Shown here: positions 54,313 through 63,250 of the stretch, piece after piece
Position numbering within the stretch: position 1 is the first letter of the stretch
Layout of the letters: the number at the start of each line of letters is the position of its first letter
Assembly: GCF_013283665.1 (NCBI RefSeq)
Contig: NZ_JABEKU010000003.1
Span: 192,029-256,028, forward strand
Length of the DNA: 64,000 bases
Direction: 5' to 3'
Source of the DNA: Ensifer sesbaniae
GTDB lineage: Bacteria; Pseudomonadota; Alphaproteobacteria; Rhizobiales; Rhizobiaceae
Program-made: the position numbers and the translations under genes
The notes under the pieces: model-generated
Database searches by the model: none
What the model was told of the DNA's origin: nothing
The model's input: only the letters and a program-made list of their open reading frames with translations

Positions 54313-55248
54313 TTACAGGTCGATCAGCCCGCGCATGGCGCTGACGCAAGCGCCGGAAAGGCTGACCTGACGAACGACGCCGCCCTGTTTACGGACCGAA
54401 GCGCCGATGAGGCTGCGCCGGCCCATCTCGACGCCCTGCTCGATGGTGATCTCGACATCGATATCCTGATCCGGCAGCAGTGACACAAGATGGGCAGAGA
54501 GCGCTGCGGAGGCGCTGCCGGTTGCGGGATCTTCGTTGACGTTGTCGAGTGGTGCGAACATGCGGGCCCGGATCTGCCACGGCGCCTCTGCCGAGCGAAC
54601 GTAAAGGAACAGGCTGAAGCTGTCTTCTTCCGGCTTGTAGCGGGCATTGGCCGCCTGGAACGCAGTGACGTTCGGCCGCGCCGTCGAAAGTGTTGCGGTA
54701 TCAGTGACTTCCGCGACCGCGAAGGGGAGGCCGACGGAAAGGCGGATCGGCGTGTGGGTGCCAGTGCCGATGGCTTCTGATGGGAGCGATGCGCAGGCAG
54801 CGATCGTTCCGACGTCGATTTCCGGGCCGGCCGTCAGGCTGCGCGGCACGACGATGCTGGCGCCGGTGACCTCACCCTTCTCCCGCGACAGCGTTGCCTC
54901 GACAAGCCCCGCCTTTTCCTCGAAGCGCAGCATGCCACCGGGCGCACGGCCGAAGATCTCCATCTGTCGACCGAGAACGAAGGCGGTGCCGACATTCGGG
55001 TGGCCGGCAAAGGGAATCTCCGCCGTCGGCGTGAAGATCCGGACCTCGGCCGTATTGGCAGGGTTGCGCGGCGGCAACACGAAGGTGACTTCGGAATAGC
55101 CAAACTCGGTCGCGATCGCCTGCATTTGCCGGTCGCTCAGCCCCCGGGCATCCGGGATGACTGCGAGCTGGTTGCCCGCGAAACGCTCGGCGGTAAAGAC
55201 GTCGACTGTGACGTAAGCGATGGATTGCGGCGAAGCGGCGGAGGTCAT
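54313..55248 (-). CDS. PhzF family isomerase-like protein
   Basis: A 311-residue protein of the PhzF/diaminopimelate-epimerase-like fold. The catalytic Glu is E53 (EFGYSEVTFVLPP). FAGNQLAVI at the N-terminus, EIPFAGHPNVGTAFVLG and DPATGSASAALSAHL are further family signatures. Most PhzF proteins outside phenazine clusters have unknown substrates, and no phenazine genes are present. ATG 55248 is preferred to a TTG at 55284. Confidence 0.92.
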   Translation of the reverse strand: MTSAASPQSIAYVTVDVFTAERFAGNQLAVIPDARGLSDRQMQAIATEFGYSEVTFVLPPRNPANTAEVRIFTPTAEIPFAGHPNVGTAFVLGRQMEIFGRAPGGMLRFEEKAGLVEATLSREKGEVTGASIVVPRSLTAGPEIDVGTIAACASLPSEAIGTGTHTPIRLSVGLPFAVAEVTDTATLSTARPNVTAFQAANARYKPEEDSFSLFLYVRSAEAPWQIRARMFAPLDNVNEDPATGSASAALSAHLVSLLPDQDIDVEITIEQGVEMGRRSLIGASVRKQGGVVRQVSLSGACVSAMRGLIDL

Positions 55249-55470
55249 GGCACCGGCTTTCTCTGGGGTTGGCTGCGAAGCCAAGGCTTAAGCCAGCGTT
55301 CGCGCCGGTCAAAGGCGCCAAGTTGTTCCGGTGACAATATTTTCGGAGCTCACAAAGTGAAATAACCGTTTATATTCAAACTGGTAAGCGCACCGGCCGA
55401 TTTTCGTCCAAGCCGCAAGCGGCACCAGCCGATTGCTGTGTTATCCTTGGCGCATAGGCTGGTTACACAG

Positions 55471-55827
55471 ATGAATATCCGACGCGGCCTCTTTCGATTG
55501 TGGCTGATTGCGTCTGCACTTTGGGTGCTGACGCTGGTCGTCTATGTGGAATTTGAAGGACGGCGGAGAGACGTGGCAGATGGTGGCTCCATCTTCATCA
55601 GAGGCTGGGTCGTGATCACCGACGGCTGGAAAGCCGAGCGAGAGGCAGCCGCCATGCGGGAAAGGGCGGCCGCAGCCGGGGCCCCGAGCGTTGTCGTGCC
55701 CGACGAGATTGAGCGGCGACTTCGATCCGGCAGGGAGGTGCAAAGAGCGGCTTTGCTCTTCGGCGGAATGTTGCTGGGACCGCCGCTTCTCCTGCTTGTG
55801 CTGGGCGCTTGGGTTATCCGTGGCTAG
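55471..55827 (+). CDS. Small membrane protein with two transmembrane helices
   Basis: A 118-residue protein: MNIRRGLFRLWLIASALWVLTLVVYV (helix 1 near 8-28), a charged middle part with an Ala/Glu-rich helix and RLRSGREVQRAAL, then helix 2 (about 90-115: LLFGGMLLGPPLLLLVLGAWVIRG). Proteins of this shape are common in rhizobia and unnamed. The frame starts at 55438, but ATG 55471 fits the helix. Function unknown. Confidence 0.75.
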   Translation: MNIRRGLFRLWLIASALWVLTLVVYVEFEGRRRDVADGGSIFIRGWVVITDGWKAEREAAAMRERAAAAGAPSVVVPDEIERRLRSGREVQRAALLFGGMLLGPPLLLLVLGAWVIRG

Positions 55828-55855
55828 AATTTGCCGCGGATGAACTTGACGAAGA

Positions 55856-55877
55856 GGGGGCCGGGCCCGCGGCCCCC
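55856..55877 (-). terminator. Hairpin after fba
   Basis: A GC-rich stem GGGGGCC / GGCCCCC lies 14 bases past the fba stop on the minus strand. It has no T-run, so termination efficiency is unclear. Confidence 0.5.
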
Positions 55878-55890
55878 CGGTTCCTCAGCC

Positions 55891-56916
55891 TTATGCGGCC
55901 TTCTCGAGACCCTTGTTCCACGCGCCCTTGGCTGCGAGGCTGCACATCTCGGCGCGATGCGAGAAGGCGCGCTGGCCGGCACCAATGTTGTCGGCCTTGC
56001 CGTGCCAGGCGTTGAGCGCCTCCTGCTGCAGCGCGCGGCCATAGGAGAAGGTGAGTTTCCACGGCAGGTCGCGGGTGGCGTTCATCGCCGAAAGATGGGC
56101 GGTTGCCTCTTCCGTCGATTGGCCGCCGGAGAGGAAGGCAATGCCAGGAACGGCCGAAGGCACGGTGCGCTTCAGCACCTTGATCGTGCGTTCGGCCACT
56201 TCGGCGACCGAAGCCTTGCGCGCCTTCTTGCCGTCGATCACCATGCTGGGCTTCAGGATCATGCCTTCGAGCTTGACGCGCATCGCCGCCAGTTCCTCGA
56301 AGGTGGTGCGCAGCGTCCATTCCGTCACGTGCTCCGCGCGATCGATCGAGTGGTCGCCCGGCGCACCGTCCATCAGCACCTCGGGCTCGACGATCGGCAC
56401 GATCCCGGCGTCCTGGCAAAGGGCGGCATAGCGGGCGAGCGCATGGGCGTTGGCGCGAACGGCACCTGCGCTCGGCAACGTATCGGAGATGGAGATCACG
56501 CCGCGCCACTTTGCGAAGCGCGCACCCGCCTCGTAATATCTCGTCAGCCGTTGGGCGAGGCCGTCGAGACCCTCGGTGATCGTCTCGGCCGGGAAGTTGG
56601 TCATCGGCTTGGCGCCGGCATCGACCTTGATGCCGGGGATAGAGCCGGCGGCACGGATGATGTCGACGAGCGGCGTGCCGTCGACCGCATGCTGGAACAG
56701 GGTTTCCTCATAGAGGATGACGCCGGAAATGTACTTGCGCATCGCCTCGCTGGCGCGCAGCAGCATCTCGCGATAGTCCCGCCTGGAGGTCTCGGTGGAT
56801 TCGAGACCGATCGTATCGAAGCGCTTCTTGATCGTTGCCGTGGATTCGTCGGCGGCGAGCAGCCCGCGGCCGTTGGCGACCATGGCGGCAGCGATGTCTT
56901 CCAGTCTTTCGCTCAT
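55891..56916 (-). CDS. fba: Fructose-bisphosphate aldolase, class I
   Basis: Splits fructose-1,6-bisphosphate into two triose phosphates by a Schiff base, without metal. The 341-residue protein starts MSERLEDIAAAMVANGRGLLAADEST, with EPEVLMDGAPGDHSI, MILKPSMVIDGKK and PGIAFLSGGQSTEEATAHL around the active site. In rhizobia this gene is usually called fbaB. It closes the tkt-gap-PF06475-pgk-fba cluster, 242 bases after pgk, and probably has its own promoter in that gap. Confidence 0.95.
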   Translation of the reverse strand: MSERLEDIAAAMVANGRGLLAADESTATIKKRFDTIGLESTETSRRDYREMLLRASEAMRKYISGVILYEETLFQHAVDGTPLVDIIRAAGSIPGIKVDAGAKPMTNFPAETITEGLDGLAQRLTRYYEAGARFAKWRGVISISDTLPSAGAVRANAHALARYAALCQDAGIVPIVEPEVLMDGAPGDHSIDRAEHVTEWTLRTTFEELAAMRVKLEGMILKPSMVIDGKKARKASVAEVAERTIKVLKRTVPSAVPGIAFLSGGQSTEEATAHLSAMNATRDLPWKLTFSYGRALQQEALNAWHGKADNIGAGQRAFSHRAEMCSLAAKGAWNKGLEKAA

Positions 56917-57082
56917 GTTGTTCTCCCTGGACAGCGCCGATCACCAGGATCGGGGCGAGTACTGAAACAGTTTCGGACCGACGGCGCACGGGGCAACCGC
57001 CACGCTCCAAACAAGGGCGCGAGTAACAGGTCAAATTGTCCAGGAAAATGGCAAGAAAATCGACTAAAACGATTTAAATTTT

Positions 57083-57096
57083 TTTAATCGATTGAA
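57083..57096. promoter_or_regulatory. LacI-type operator-like palindrome upstream of fba
   Basis: TTTAATCGATTGAA is symmetric except at one position. It lies in an A/T-rich stretch about 167 bases before the fba start, with related ATCG/CGAT copies at 57060-57075. The central CG dyad is the hallmark of LacI-family sites. No promoter box was assigned. Confidence 0.35.
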
Positions 57097-57119
57097 TAAA
57101 TAAGGTTTTTTCTTGATTG

Positions 57120-57149
57120 CCGGCGCGTGGGAATGGCCCCACGCGCCGG
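57120..57149 (-). terminator. Hairpin after pgk
   Basis: A 12-bp perfect stem CCGGCGCGTGGG / CCCACGCGCCGG with a 6-base loop lies 9 bases past the pgk stop. No T-run follows on the minus strand, so it may protect the transcript 3' end or slow transcription before fba. Confidence 0.6.
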
Positions 57150-57158
57150 TTGCACGGC

Positions 57159-58355
57159 TTACTTCTGCTTGAGGATGTCGACGCCCGGGAGCGGCTTGCC
57201 TTCCATCCATTCCAGGAATGCGCCGCCGGCGGTCGAGACATAGGTGAAATCGTCGGCGACTTCGGCATGGTTCAGCGCAGCGACCGTGTCGCCACCGCCG
57301 GCAACCGAGACCAGCGATCCCTGGCGGGTGCGGGCGGCCGCATGCTTGGCAACCGCAACCGTCGCCTTGTCGAACGGAGCGATTTCGAAGGCGCCGAGCG
57401 GGCCGTTCCAGACGAGCGTTTCGGCCTTGGAGATCCAGTCGTTGACGGCAGCGACCGATTTCGGACCGACGTCGAGAACCATGGCGTCGGCGGGGATCGC
57501 GTTGATGTCGACCACCTCGTTGTCGGCGCCAGCCTTGAATTCGCGGGCGACGACGCCGTCTTCCGGCAGGACGATGGCGCAGCCGGCCTTGTCGGCAGCG
57601 GCAATGATCGCCTTGGCGGTGTCGGCGAGGTCATGCTCGCAGAGCGACTTGCCGACATTGACGCCCTTGGCGGCAACGAAGGTGTTGGCCATGCCGCCGC
57701 CGATCACGAGCGCGTCGACCTTGGTCACGAGGTTCTGCAGGAGGTCGATCTTGGTCGAGACCTTGGCGCCGCCGACGATCGCGACGACCGGCCGCTTCGG
57801 CTCGCCGAGGCCCTTTTCCAGCGCTTCTAGTTCGGCCTGCATGGTGCGGCCGGCATAGGCCGGCAGGTGGTGGGCGAGACCTTCGGTCGAGGCATGGGCG
57901 CGGTGCGCGGCGGAGAAGGCGTCGTTGACATAGATATCGCCGTTGGCGGCAAGTGCTTCGACGAAGGCCGGCTCGTTCTTTTCCTCGCCCTTGTGGAAGC
58001 GGGTGTTTTCGAGCAGTAGTACGTCGCCGTCGCTCATTTCGGCAATGGCGTTGTTCGCCTTGTCGCCGACGCAGTCGGCCGCGAAGTGAACGCGCTGGTC
58101 GAGCACGTCTTCGACCGCCGGTGCGATCGTCTTCAGCGACATGTCGGCGACCGGTTCACCCTTCGGGCGGCCGAAATGGGCGAGCAGGATGACCTTGGCG
58201 CCCTTCTCGGACAGTTCGCGGATGGTCGGCGCCACGCGTTCGATGCGGGTCGCGTCCGTCACCACGCCGTCCTTGACCGGCACGTTGAGATCGACGCGCA
58301 CCAGCACGCGCTTGCCGGCGATGTCGGTCAGATCGTCGAGGGTCTTGAAAGTCAT
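57159..58355 (-). CDS. pgk: Phosphoglycerate kinase
   Basis: Transfers phosphate from 1,3-bisphosphoglycerate to ADP. The 398-residue protein carries [26 protein letters not shown], and the nucleotide loop GGGDT near the C-terminus. Its ATG overlaps the stop of the PF06475 gene by one base, so translation is coupled. Confidence 0.97.
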   Translation of the reverse strand: MTFKTLDDLTDIAGKRVLVRVDLNVPVKDGVVTDATRIERVAPTIRELSEKGAKVILLAHFGRPKGEPVADMSLKTIAPAVEDVLDQRVHFAADCVGDKANNAIAEMSDGDVLLLENTRFHKGEEKNEPAFVEALAANGDIYVNDAFSAAHRAHASTEGLAHHLPAYAGRTMQAELEALEKGLGEPKRPVVAIVGGAKVSTKIDLLQNLVTKVDALVIGGGMANTFVAAKGVNVGKSLCEHDLADTAKAIIAAADKAGCAIVLPEDGVVAREFKAGADNEVVDINAIPADAMVLDVGPKSVAAVNDWISKAETLVWNGPLGAFEIAPFDKATVAVAKHAAARTRQGSLVSVAGGGDTVAALNHAEVADDFTYVSTAGGAFLEWMEGKPLPGVDILKQK

Positions 58356-58945
58356 CAGATAGTCTCCGGTGATAGTCTCTGGAAAAGGGTGGGATAGTCG
58401 ATGACGAGGCCATCCTCGTCCACGGGCAAGTCCGCGGCAAAGCTGCGGTCCTCGGCCTCGTAGCGGTAGAGCCTGAAATCATCGAGGCAGGTGTAGTGCT
58501 GGCCGTCGACGACAGGCTCGAACGTGTCGAACGGCACGTAGAGCATCTTCAGCCTGGCGGTGCCGGACCGGCGGTCGAGCCCGAGGCGTCGGATCGGAAG
58601 CGTGTTGGTGAAGGGTGTTCCGGCGAGGTCGATATCGATGCAGCCGTCGAACTCGGGCAGGGCTGCGCCTCGCGCCGTCATCCATTGGCCCGGAACGTCC
58701 GAGCGCAGATGCAGGCTCCGGCCATCGGTCGTGTCGACCATGAATTTCCGAACCAGCCATGTCTCGTCGCAATCGATCCGGTAGCGCACGCCGTAGGGTG
58801 TGCCGCCGCGGTTGCCGATGAGAATGCCAACGGCGCGGATGACCGCGCCGTCAGCAGTATCGATTGATGTCAGCGTCAGGTGTTCGAGCCCTTCCCCTTC
58901 AAGCGGACGCCAGCGGACCGTCTTTGAAGAAAGGGCGCGAAACAT
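58355..58945 (-). CDS. Putative glycolipid-binding (PF06475) family protein
   Basis: A 196-residue beta-rich protein: [61 protein letters not shown] and [10 protein letters not shown]. These match the PF06475 family, once called putative glycolipid-binding and now usually left uncharacterised. No signal peptide is seen. It sits between gap (5-base gap) and pgk (1-base overlap), so it is locked into the glycolytic operon. A sugar-related role is an inference from that position alone. Confidence 0.82.
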   Translation of the reverse strand: MFRALSSKTVRWRPLEGEGLEHLTLTSIDTADGAVIRAVGILIGNRGGTPYGVRYRIDCDETWLVRKFMVDTTDGRSLHLRSDVPGQWMTARGAALPEFDGCIDIDLAGTPFTNTLPIRRLGLDRRSGTARLKMLYVPFDTFEPVVDGQHYTCLDDFRLYRYEAEDRSFAADLPVDEDGLVIDYPTLFQRLSPETI

Positions 58946-58950
58946 CTGCG

Positions 58951-59961
58951 TTAGATGAGCTTGGCGAAGGCGACGGCGGTGTCGGCCATGCGGTTCGAGA
59001 AGCCCCACTCGTTGTCGTACCAGGTGAGGATACGCACGAAGTTGCCTTCGATCACCTTGGTCTGGTCGATCGCGAAGATCGAGGAGTGGCTGTCATGGTT
59101 GAAGTCGCGCGAAACGAGCGGCTCTTCCGTGTAGCCGAGGACGCCCTTCAGCGCGCCGTTGGCGGCAGCCTTGATGGCGTTGGTGATTTCCTCGACCGAC
59201 GTGTTGCGCTTGGCGACGAACTTGAAGTCGACGACCGAGACGTTCGGGGTCGGGACGCGGATCGACGTGCCGTCGAGCTTGCCCTTGAGTTCCGGCAGAA
59301 CCAGGCCGACGGCCTTGGCGGCGCCGGTCGAGGTCGGGATCATCGATAGGGCCGCAGCACGGGCGCGGTAGAGATCCTTGTGCATCTGGTCGAGCGACGG
59401 CTGGTCGTTGGTGTAGGAGTGGATCGTGGTCATGAAGCCGTGGTCGATGCCGACGGCGTCGTTCAGAACCTTGACGACCGGAACCAGGCAGTTCGTCGTG
59501 CACGAAGCGTTGGAGATGACCAGGTGATCCTTGGTCAGCTGGTCGTGGTTGACGCCGTAGACGACCGTCAGGTCAGCGCCGTCGGCCGGAGCCGAAACGA
59601 TGACGCGCTTGGCGCCGGCGGTGAGATGTGCTGCAGCCTTGTCGCGCGCGGTGAAGATGCCGGTGCATTCCATCGCGATGTCGACGCCGAGTTCCTTGTG
59701 CGGAAGCGTTGCCGGATCCTTGATCGCCGTGACCTTGATCGGCTTGCCGCCGCCGACGGTGATCGTGTCGCCCTCGACCTTGACCTCGGCCGGGAAGCGG
59801 CCGTGGATCGAGTCATAGCGCAGCAGGTGAGCGTTGGTTTCAACGGGGCCGAGATCGTTGATCGCAACGACTTCGATGTCGGTGCGGCCGGATTCGACGA
59901 TCGCGCGGAGCACGTTGCGACCGATGCGGCCAAAACCGTTGATGGCGACTTTTACTGTCAT
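58951..59961 (-). CDS. gap: Glyceraldehyde-3-phosphate dehydrogenase, type I
   Basis: Oxidises glyceraldehyde-3-phosphate to 1,3-bisphosphoglycerate with NAD(P). The 336-residue protein has the Rossmann start [17 protein letters not shown], the catalytic Cys C154 in SNASCTTNC and [12 protein letters not shown] near the end. The ATG at 59961 has AGGGAGAG upstream. A strong terminator separates it from tkt. Confidence 0.97.
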   Translation of the reverse strand: MTVKVAINGFGRIGRNVLRAIVESGRTDIEVVAINDLGPVETNAHLLRYDSIHGRFPAEVKVEGDTITVGGGKPIKVTAIKDPATLPHKELGVDIAMECTGIFTARDKAAAHLTAGAKRVIVSAPADGADLTVVYGVNHDQLTKDHLVISNASCTTNCLVPVVKVLNDAVGIDHGFMTTIHSYTNDQPSLDQMHKDLYRARAAALSMIPTSTGAAKAVGLVLPELKGKLDGTSIRVPTPNVSVVDFKFVAKRNTSVEEITNAIKAAANGALKGVLGYTEEPLVSRDFNHDSHSSIFAIDQTKVIEGNFVRILTWYDNEWGFSNRMADTAVAFAKLI

Positions 59962-59993
59962 GGGGTCTCTCCCTGTCTGTATGACGTGGTACG

Positions 59994-60027
59994 AAAAAAG
60001 CGGGGCGCGCCCTTCGGCGCGCCCCGC
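59994..60027 (-). terminator. Intrinsic terminator between tkt and gap
   Basis: On the minus strand a perfect 12-bp stem GCGGGGCGCGCC / GGCGCGCCCCGC with a GAAG loop is followed by T6, 7 bases after the tkt stop and 32 bases before the gap ATG. Confidence 0.92.
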
Positions 60028-60034
60028 AACTTGA

Positions 60035-62017
60035 TCAGGCGAGTTTCGCTTCCGCAGCGGCGACCACCGCCTCGGGCGTGATGCCGAAGTGCTTGTAAAG
60101 GTCCTTGTAGGGACCGGAGGCACCGAAGGACGACATGCCGATGAAGGCGCCGTCGCTGCCGATGAAGTGATCCCAACCCTGGCGGATGCCGGCCTCGACG
60201 GCGATCTTGACCGGCGAGTTGCCGATGATCGCCTGCTGGTAGTCTTCGCTCTGCTCGGCGAAGAGCTCGAAGCAGGGAACGGAGACGACGCGGGTGGAAA
60301 TGCCCTTGGCGCTCAATGCCTGGCAGGCCTTGACGGCGATCTCGACTTCCGAGCCGGTGGCGAAGATCGTGACCTTGGCGTCGGCGGCCGAGATCAAGTC
60401 GTAGGCGCCGCGGGCGCAGAGGTTTTCTTCCTCATACTCGGTGCGCACAGCCATCAGGTTCTGGCGGGTGAGCGCGATGCCGGACGGGCGGTTGTGGCTT
60501 TCGAGCGCGAGCTGCCAGCATTCCGCCGTTTCCGTGGCGTCGGCCGGGCGGAACATCAGGAGGTTCGGGATGGCGCGAAGTGCGGCCATATGCTCGACGG
60601 GCTGGTGCGTCGGACCGTCTTCGCCAAGGCCGATCGAGTCATGCGTCAGCACGTGGATGACACGGATGCCCATCAGTGCGGCGAGGCGGATCGACGGACG
60701 GCAATAGTCCGAGAAGATCAGGAAGCCGCCGGAATAGGGGATGACGCCGCCGTGCAGCGCCATGCCGTTCATGGCAGCGGCCATGCCGTGCTCGCGCACG
60801 CCGTAATGGATATAGCGGCCGGAGAAATCATCAGGCGTGATCGACTTGGTCTGGCTCGTCTTGGTGTTGTTCGAACCGGTCAGGTCGGCCGAGCCGCCGA
60901 TGGTTTCGGCGAGAACGCCGTTGATGACTTCGAGCGCGTCTTCGGAAGCCTTGCGGGTTGCCGGCGACGGCTTGGTTTCAGCAAGCTTCTTCTTGTAGTC
61001 GTCGATGGCCGAGGCAAGACGGCCTTCGAGTTCGCCGGAGAAGCGGCGGTTGAACTGGGCCTTCTTTTCGGCCTCGCTCTTTTCCAGGCGCTCTTCCCAT
61101 TCCTTGCGCGCCTTGGTCGAACGCAGGCCGGCCAGACGCCAGGCGTCGAGCACGTCGGAGGGAACGACGAAGGCTTCGGACTCCCAGCCGAGCGCTTCGC
61201 GGGTTGCGGCGATTTCCTCGGCGCCGAGCGGCGAGCCGTGGACCTTGTGGGTGCCGGCCTTGTTCGGTGCGCCAAAGCCGATCGTCGTCTTGGCCGCGAT
61301 CATCGTCGGCTTGTCGGACTTCTGGGCCTGCTCGATCGCGGCGGCGATCGCATCCGGGTCATGGCCATCGACGGAGATGGTGTTCCAGTTGCAGGCGCGG
61401 AAGCGGGCGTGCTGATCGGTCGAGTCGGCGATCGAGATCGGACCGTCGATAGAGATGTTGTTGTCGTCCCAGAAGACGATCAGCTTGTTGAGCTTCAGGT
61501 GGCCGGCGAGCGAAATCGCTTCCTGGCTGATGCCTTCCATGAGGCAGCCGTCACCGGCGAGCACGTAGGTATAGTGCTCCATCAGGTCGGAGCCGAATTC
61601 GTCGCGCAGCTTGCGCTCGGCGATCGCCATGCCGACGGCATTGGCAATGCCCTGGCCGAGCGGACCGGTGGTCGTCTCGATGCCGGCGGCGTGGCCGTAT
61701 TCCGGGTGGCCGGCGGTGCGGGCGCCGAGCTGGCGGAAATTCTTGATCTCGTCGATGGTGACGTCTTCGTAGCCCGTCAAATAGAGCAGCGAATAGAGCA
61801 GCATCGAGCCATGGCCGGCCGACAGCACGAAGCGGTCGCGGTTTGGCCAGGAGGGGTTCTTGGGGTCAAAGCTCAGATAGCGCGTAAAGAGGACTGTCGC
61901 TATGTCGGCTGCGCCCATGGGCAGGCCGGGGTGGCCGGAATTTGCCTTCTCGACGGCATCCATGGAAAGGAAACGGATCGCATTTGCCATCCGGTCGTGT
62001 TTTTCGCGAGAGATCAT
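60035..62017 (-). CDS. tkt: Transketolase
   Basis: A thiamine-diphosphate enzyme of the pentose-phosphate/Calvin pathways that moves two-carbon ketol units between sugars. The 660-residue protein has the N-terminal [28 protein letters not shown], the ThDP motif [13 protein letters not shown] to NNISIDG, and C-terminal [17 protein letters not shown]. It is the first gene of the cluster. A sigma-70-like promoter lies about 75-100 bases upstream. Confidence 0.97.
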   Translation of the reverse strand: MISREKHDRMANAIRFLSMDAVEKANSGHPGLPMGAADIATVLFTRYLSFDPKNPSWPNRDRFVLSAGHGSMLLYSLLYLTGYEDVTIDEIKNFRQLGARTAGHPEYGHAAGIETTTGPLGQGIANAVGMAIAERKLRDEFGSDLMEHYTYVLAGDGCLMEGISQEAISLAGHLKLNKLIVFWDDNNISIDGPISIADSTDQHARFRACNWNTISVDGHDPDAIAAAIEQAQKSDKPTMIAAKTTIGFGAPNKAGTHKVHGSPLGAEEIAATREALGWESEAFVVPSDVLDAWRLAGLRSTKARKEWEERLEKSEAEKKAQFNRRFSGELEGRLASAIDDYKKKLAETKPSPATRKASEDALEVINGVLAETIGGSADLTGSNNTKTSQTKSITPDDFSGRYIHYGVREHGMAAAMNGMALHGGVIPYSGGFLIFSDYCRPSIRLAALMGIRVIHVLTHDSIGLGEDGPTHQPVEHMAALRAIPNLLMFRPADATETAECWQLALESHNRPSGIALTRQNLMAVRTEYEEENLCARGAYDLISAADAKVTIFATGSEVEIAVKACQALSAKGISTRVVSVPCFELFAEQSEDYQQAIIGNSPVKIAVEAGIRQGWDHFIGSDGAFIGMSSFGASGPYKDLYKHFGITPEAVVAAAEAKLA

Positions 62018-62356
62018 GACTGTTCCGTTTTGCGTTCGGTGGTCAGGGAACGGTCTCTATCCTCCAAAGACCGCGCAAGAAGCGGCTGACACATAGCAGG
62101 TGCGCCGTGCGAGTCAATAAATACGGGCCTTCCGCGGCCATTTGACGACAGGTCGTCCCGCTCCTTGTCTCGCAATGCAACAGAGCTTTCGCACTGCCGT
62201 TGAAGAAAGCCGGCTACGTAATCCATCCACAGCTTCCGTAGTTGTTTGCGGAGCTTGGCATTGTTGAGACTTGCGTAATAGGTTTAAAAAAGATCGAGCC
62301 GAAGCGGCGGACGGGATTCGGGCGATTCGGCCTCACGGGCGAGGTATTCGGAACAC
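62018..62356. other. Divergent intergenic region between tkt and the DUF4164 gene
   Basis: 339 bp without a recognisable gene. The tkt side holds a promoter-like pair (62091-62118). The right part contains a run of six A at 62284-62289 and no clear hairpin. Promoters for the DUF4164-zapA pair must lie here. Confidence 0.4.
62091..62118 (-). promoter_or_regulatory. Probable sigma-70 promoter of tkt
   Basis: Minus-strand boxes ATTGAC (62118-62113) and CTATGT (62096-62091), 16 bases apart, resemble the rhizobial CTTGAC-N17-CTATAT consensus and give a leader of about 70 bases. Confidence 0.5.
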
Positions 62357-62626
62357 ATGCCGGCAAAGACTGTCAAAGCGGCGATCGATGAACTGCGGAA
62401 CGCAGTGCAATCCCTGGAGAATGCGATCGACGGTCGGTTTGACAGGGAACGGGATTTCGGCGAGTTCGAGAGCGAGGTGCGGCGCGTCAACACCGACCGC
62501 TCGCGGCTTGCACAGGAGCTCGATCAGTCGCAGTTCCGGGCAAATCGACTCGAGGAGGTCAACCGCGAGGTTTCCCGTCGCCTCGTGACGGCGATGGAAA
62601 CCATTCGGGCGGTGCTCGACCGCTAG
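62357..62626 (+). CDS. DUF4164 family protein
   Basis: An 89-residue coiled-coil protein (AAIDELRNAVQSLENAIDGRF, FESEVRRVNTDRSRLAQELDQSQFRANRLEEVNREVSRRL). DUF4164 lies directly before zapA in Rhizobiales. Its form resembles small cell-division accessory proteins, a guess from context. GAGG is upstream. zapA begins 11 bases after its stop. Confidence 0.9.
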   Translation: MPAKTVKAAIDELRNAVQSLENAIDGRFDRERDFGEFESEVRRVNTDRSRLAQELDQSQFRANRLEEVNREVSRRLVTAMETIRAVLDR

Positions 62627-62637
62627 GAATAAGCGAC

Positions 62638-63015
62638 ATGGCGCAGGTGACAGTATCGATCGACGGCAAGGCCTACCGGATGGCCTGCGAGGAAGGGCAG
62701 GAAGATCATCTGATCGAGCTTGCCACCAACTTCGATCAGTATGTCGGGCACCTCAAGAGCCAGTTCGGCGAGATCGGCGATCTGCGCCTCACCGTCATGG
62801 CGGGCATCATGGTCATGGACGAACTCAGCGAGGTCAATCGCCGGCTGAAGAGTCTCGAGGCCGAGGTCGGCAATCTGACGCATGGTCGCGATGCCGCGCT
62901 TTCCGACCAGATGAAGAGCGAGGAGGCGCTGGCCTCTGCGCTCAGCGAAGTCACCGCGCAGATTCACAGCATTGCCGCCAAGCTGAACGGCCGCGCCACG
63001 ACAGCGGCAAGCTAA
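62638..63015 (+). CDS. zapA: Cell division protein ZapA
   Basis: A 125-residue protein. The ZapA domain (VTVSIDGKAYRMACEEGQEDHLIELATNFDQYV) is followed by a long helix. ZapA cross-links FtsZ filaments at the division ring. AGGA precedes the ATG. It is the second gene after DUF4164 and is followed by the 6S RNA. Confidence 0.93.
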   Translation: MAQVTVSIDGKAYRMACEEGQEDHLIELATNFDQYVGHLKSQFGEIGDLRLTVMAGIMVMDELSEVNRRLKSLEAEVGNLTHGRDAALSDQMKSEEALASALSEVTAQIHSIAAKLNGRATTAAS

Positions 63016-63065
63016 AGGTTTCGGTGGCAAGCCTCTGGCGCGAAGCCGCGAGACACTTTATATAT

Positions 63066-63216
63066 CGACCGCGGTCTGCGCTTCCCGACAGGAACCACAA
63101 TCCCCGGGGCCATACACGATCTCAAGGGAGCTGTCCCTGGCCGAGCCTGTGGGTTCGGACACACGGCGCCCACCTACTTAGTAGGCACCCGGGATCGTAA
63201 ACTCTCCATCGGTCGT
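63066..63216 (+). ncRNA. ssrS: 6S RNA
   Basis: Directly downstream of zapA, where alphaproteobacterial 6S RNA genes lie. A TATATAT -10-like box is at 63058-63065. The ends pair through CGACCG (63066-63071) and CGGTCG (63210-63215). Between them are GC-rich pairing stretches (CCCCGGGG, AGGGA/TCCCT, CCTACTTAGTAGG) around an apparent open centre. 6S RNA binds sigma-70 RNA polymerase in stationary phase. Exact ends are estimates. Confidence 0.75.
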
Positions 63217-63250
63217 CGTGGATCGCACTTTCTCCCCTTCGGGCGACCTT

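Noticed and set aside
54313-55248. A phenazine biosynthesis locus because of PhzF
   Set aside because: No other phz genes are present, and isolated PhzF homologues are common in non-producers.
60089-62089. A 666-codon plus-strand open frame opposite transketolase
   Set aside because: Transketolase is unmistakable on the minus strand; the antisense product is a low-information Gly/Asp/Arg/Val sequence.
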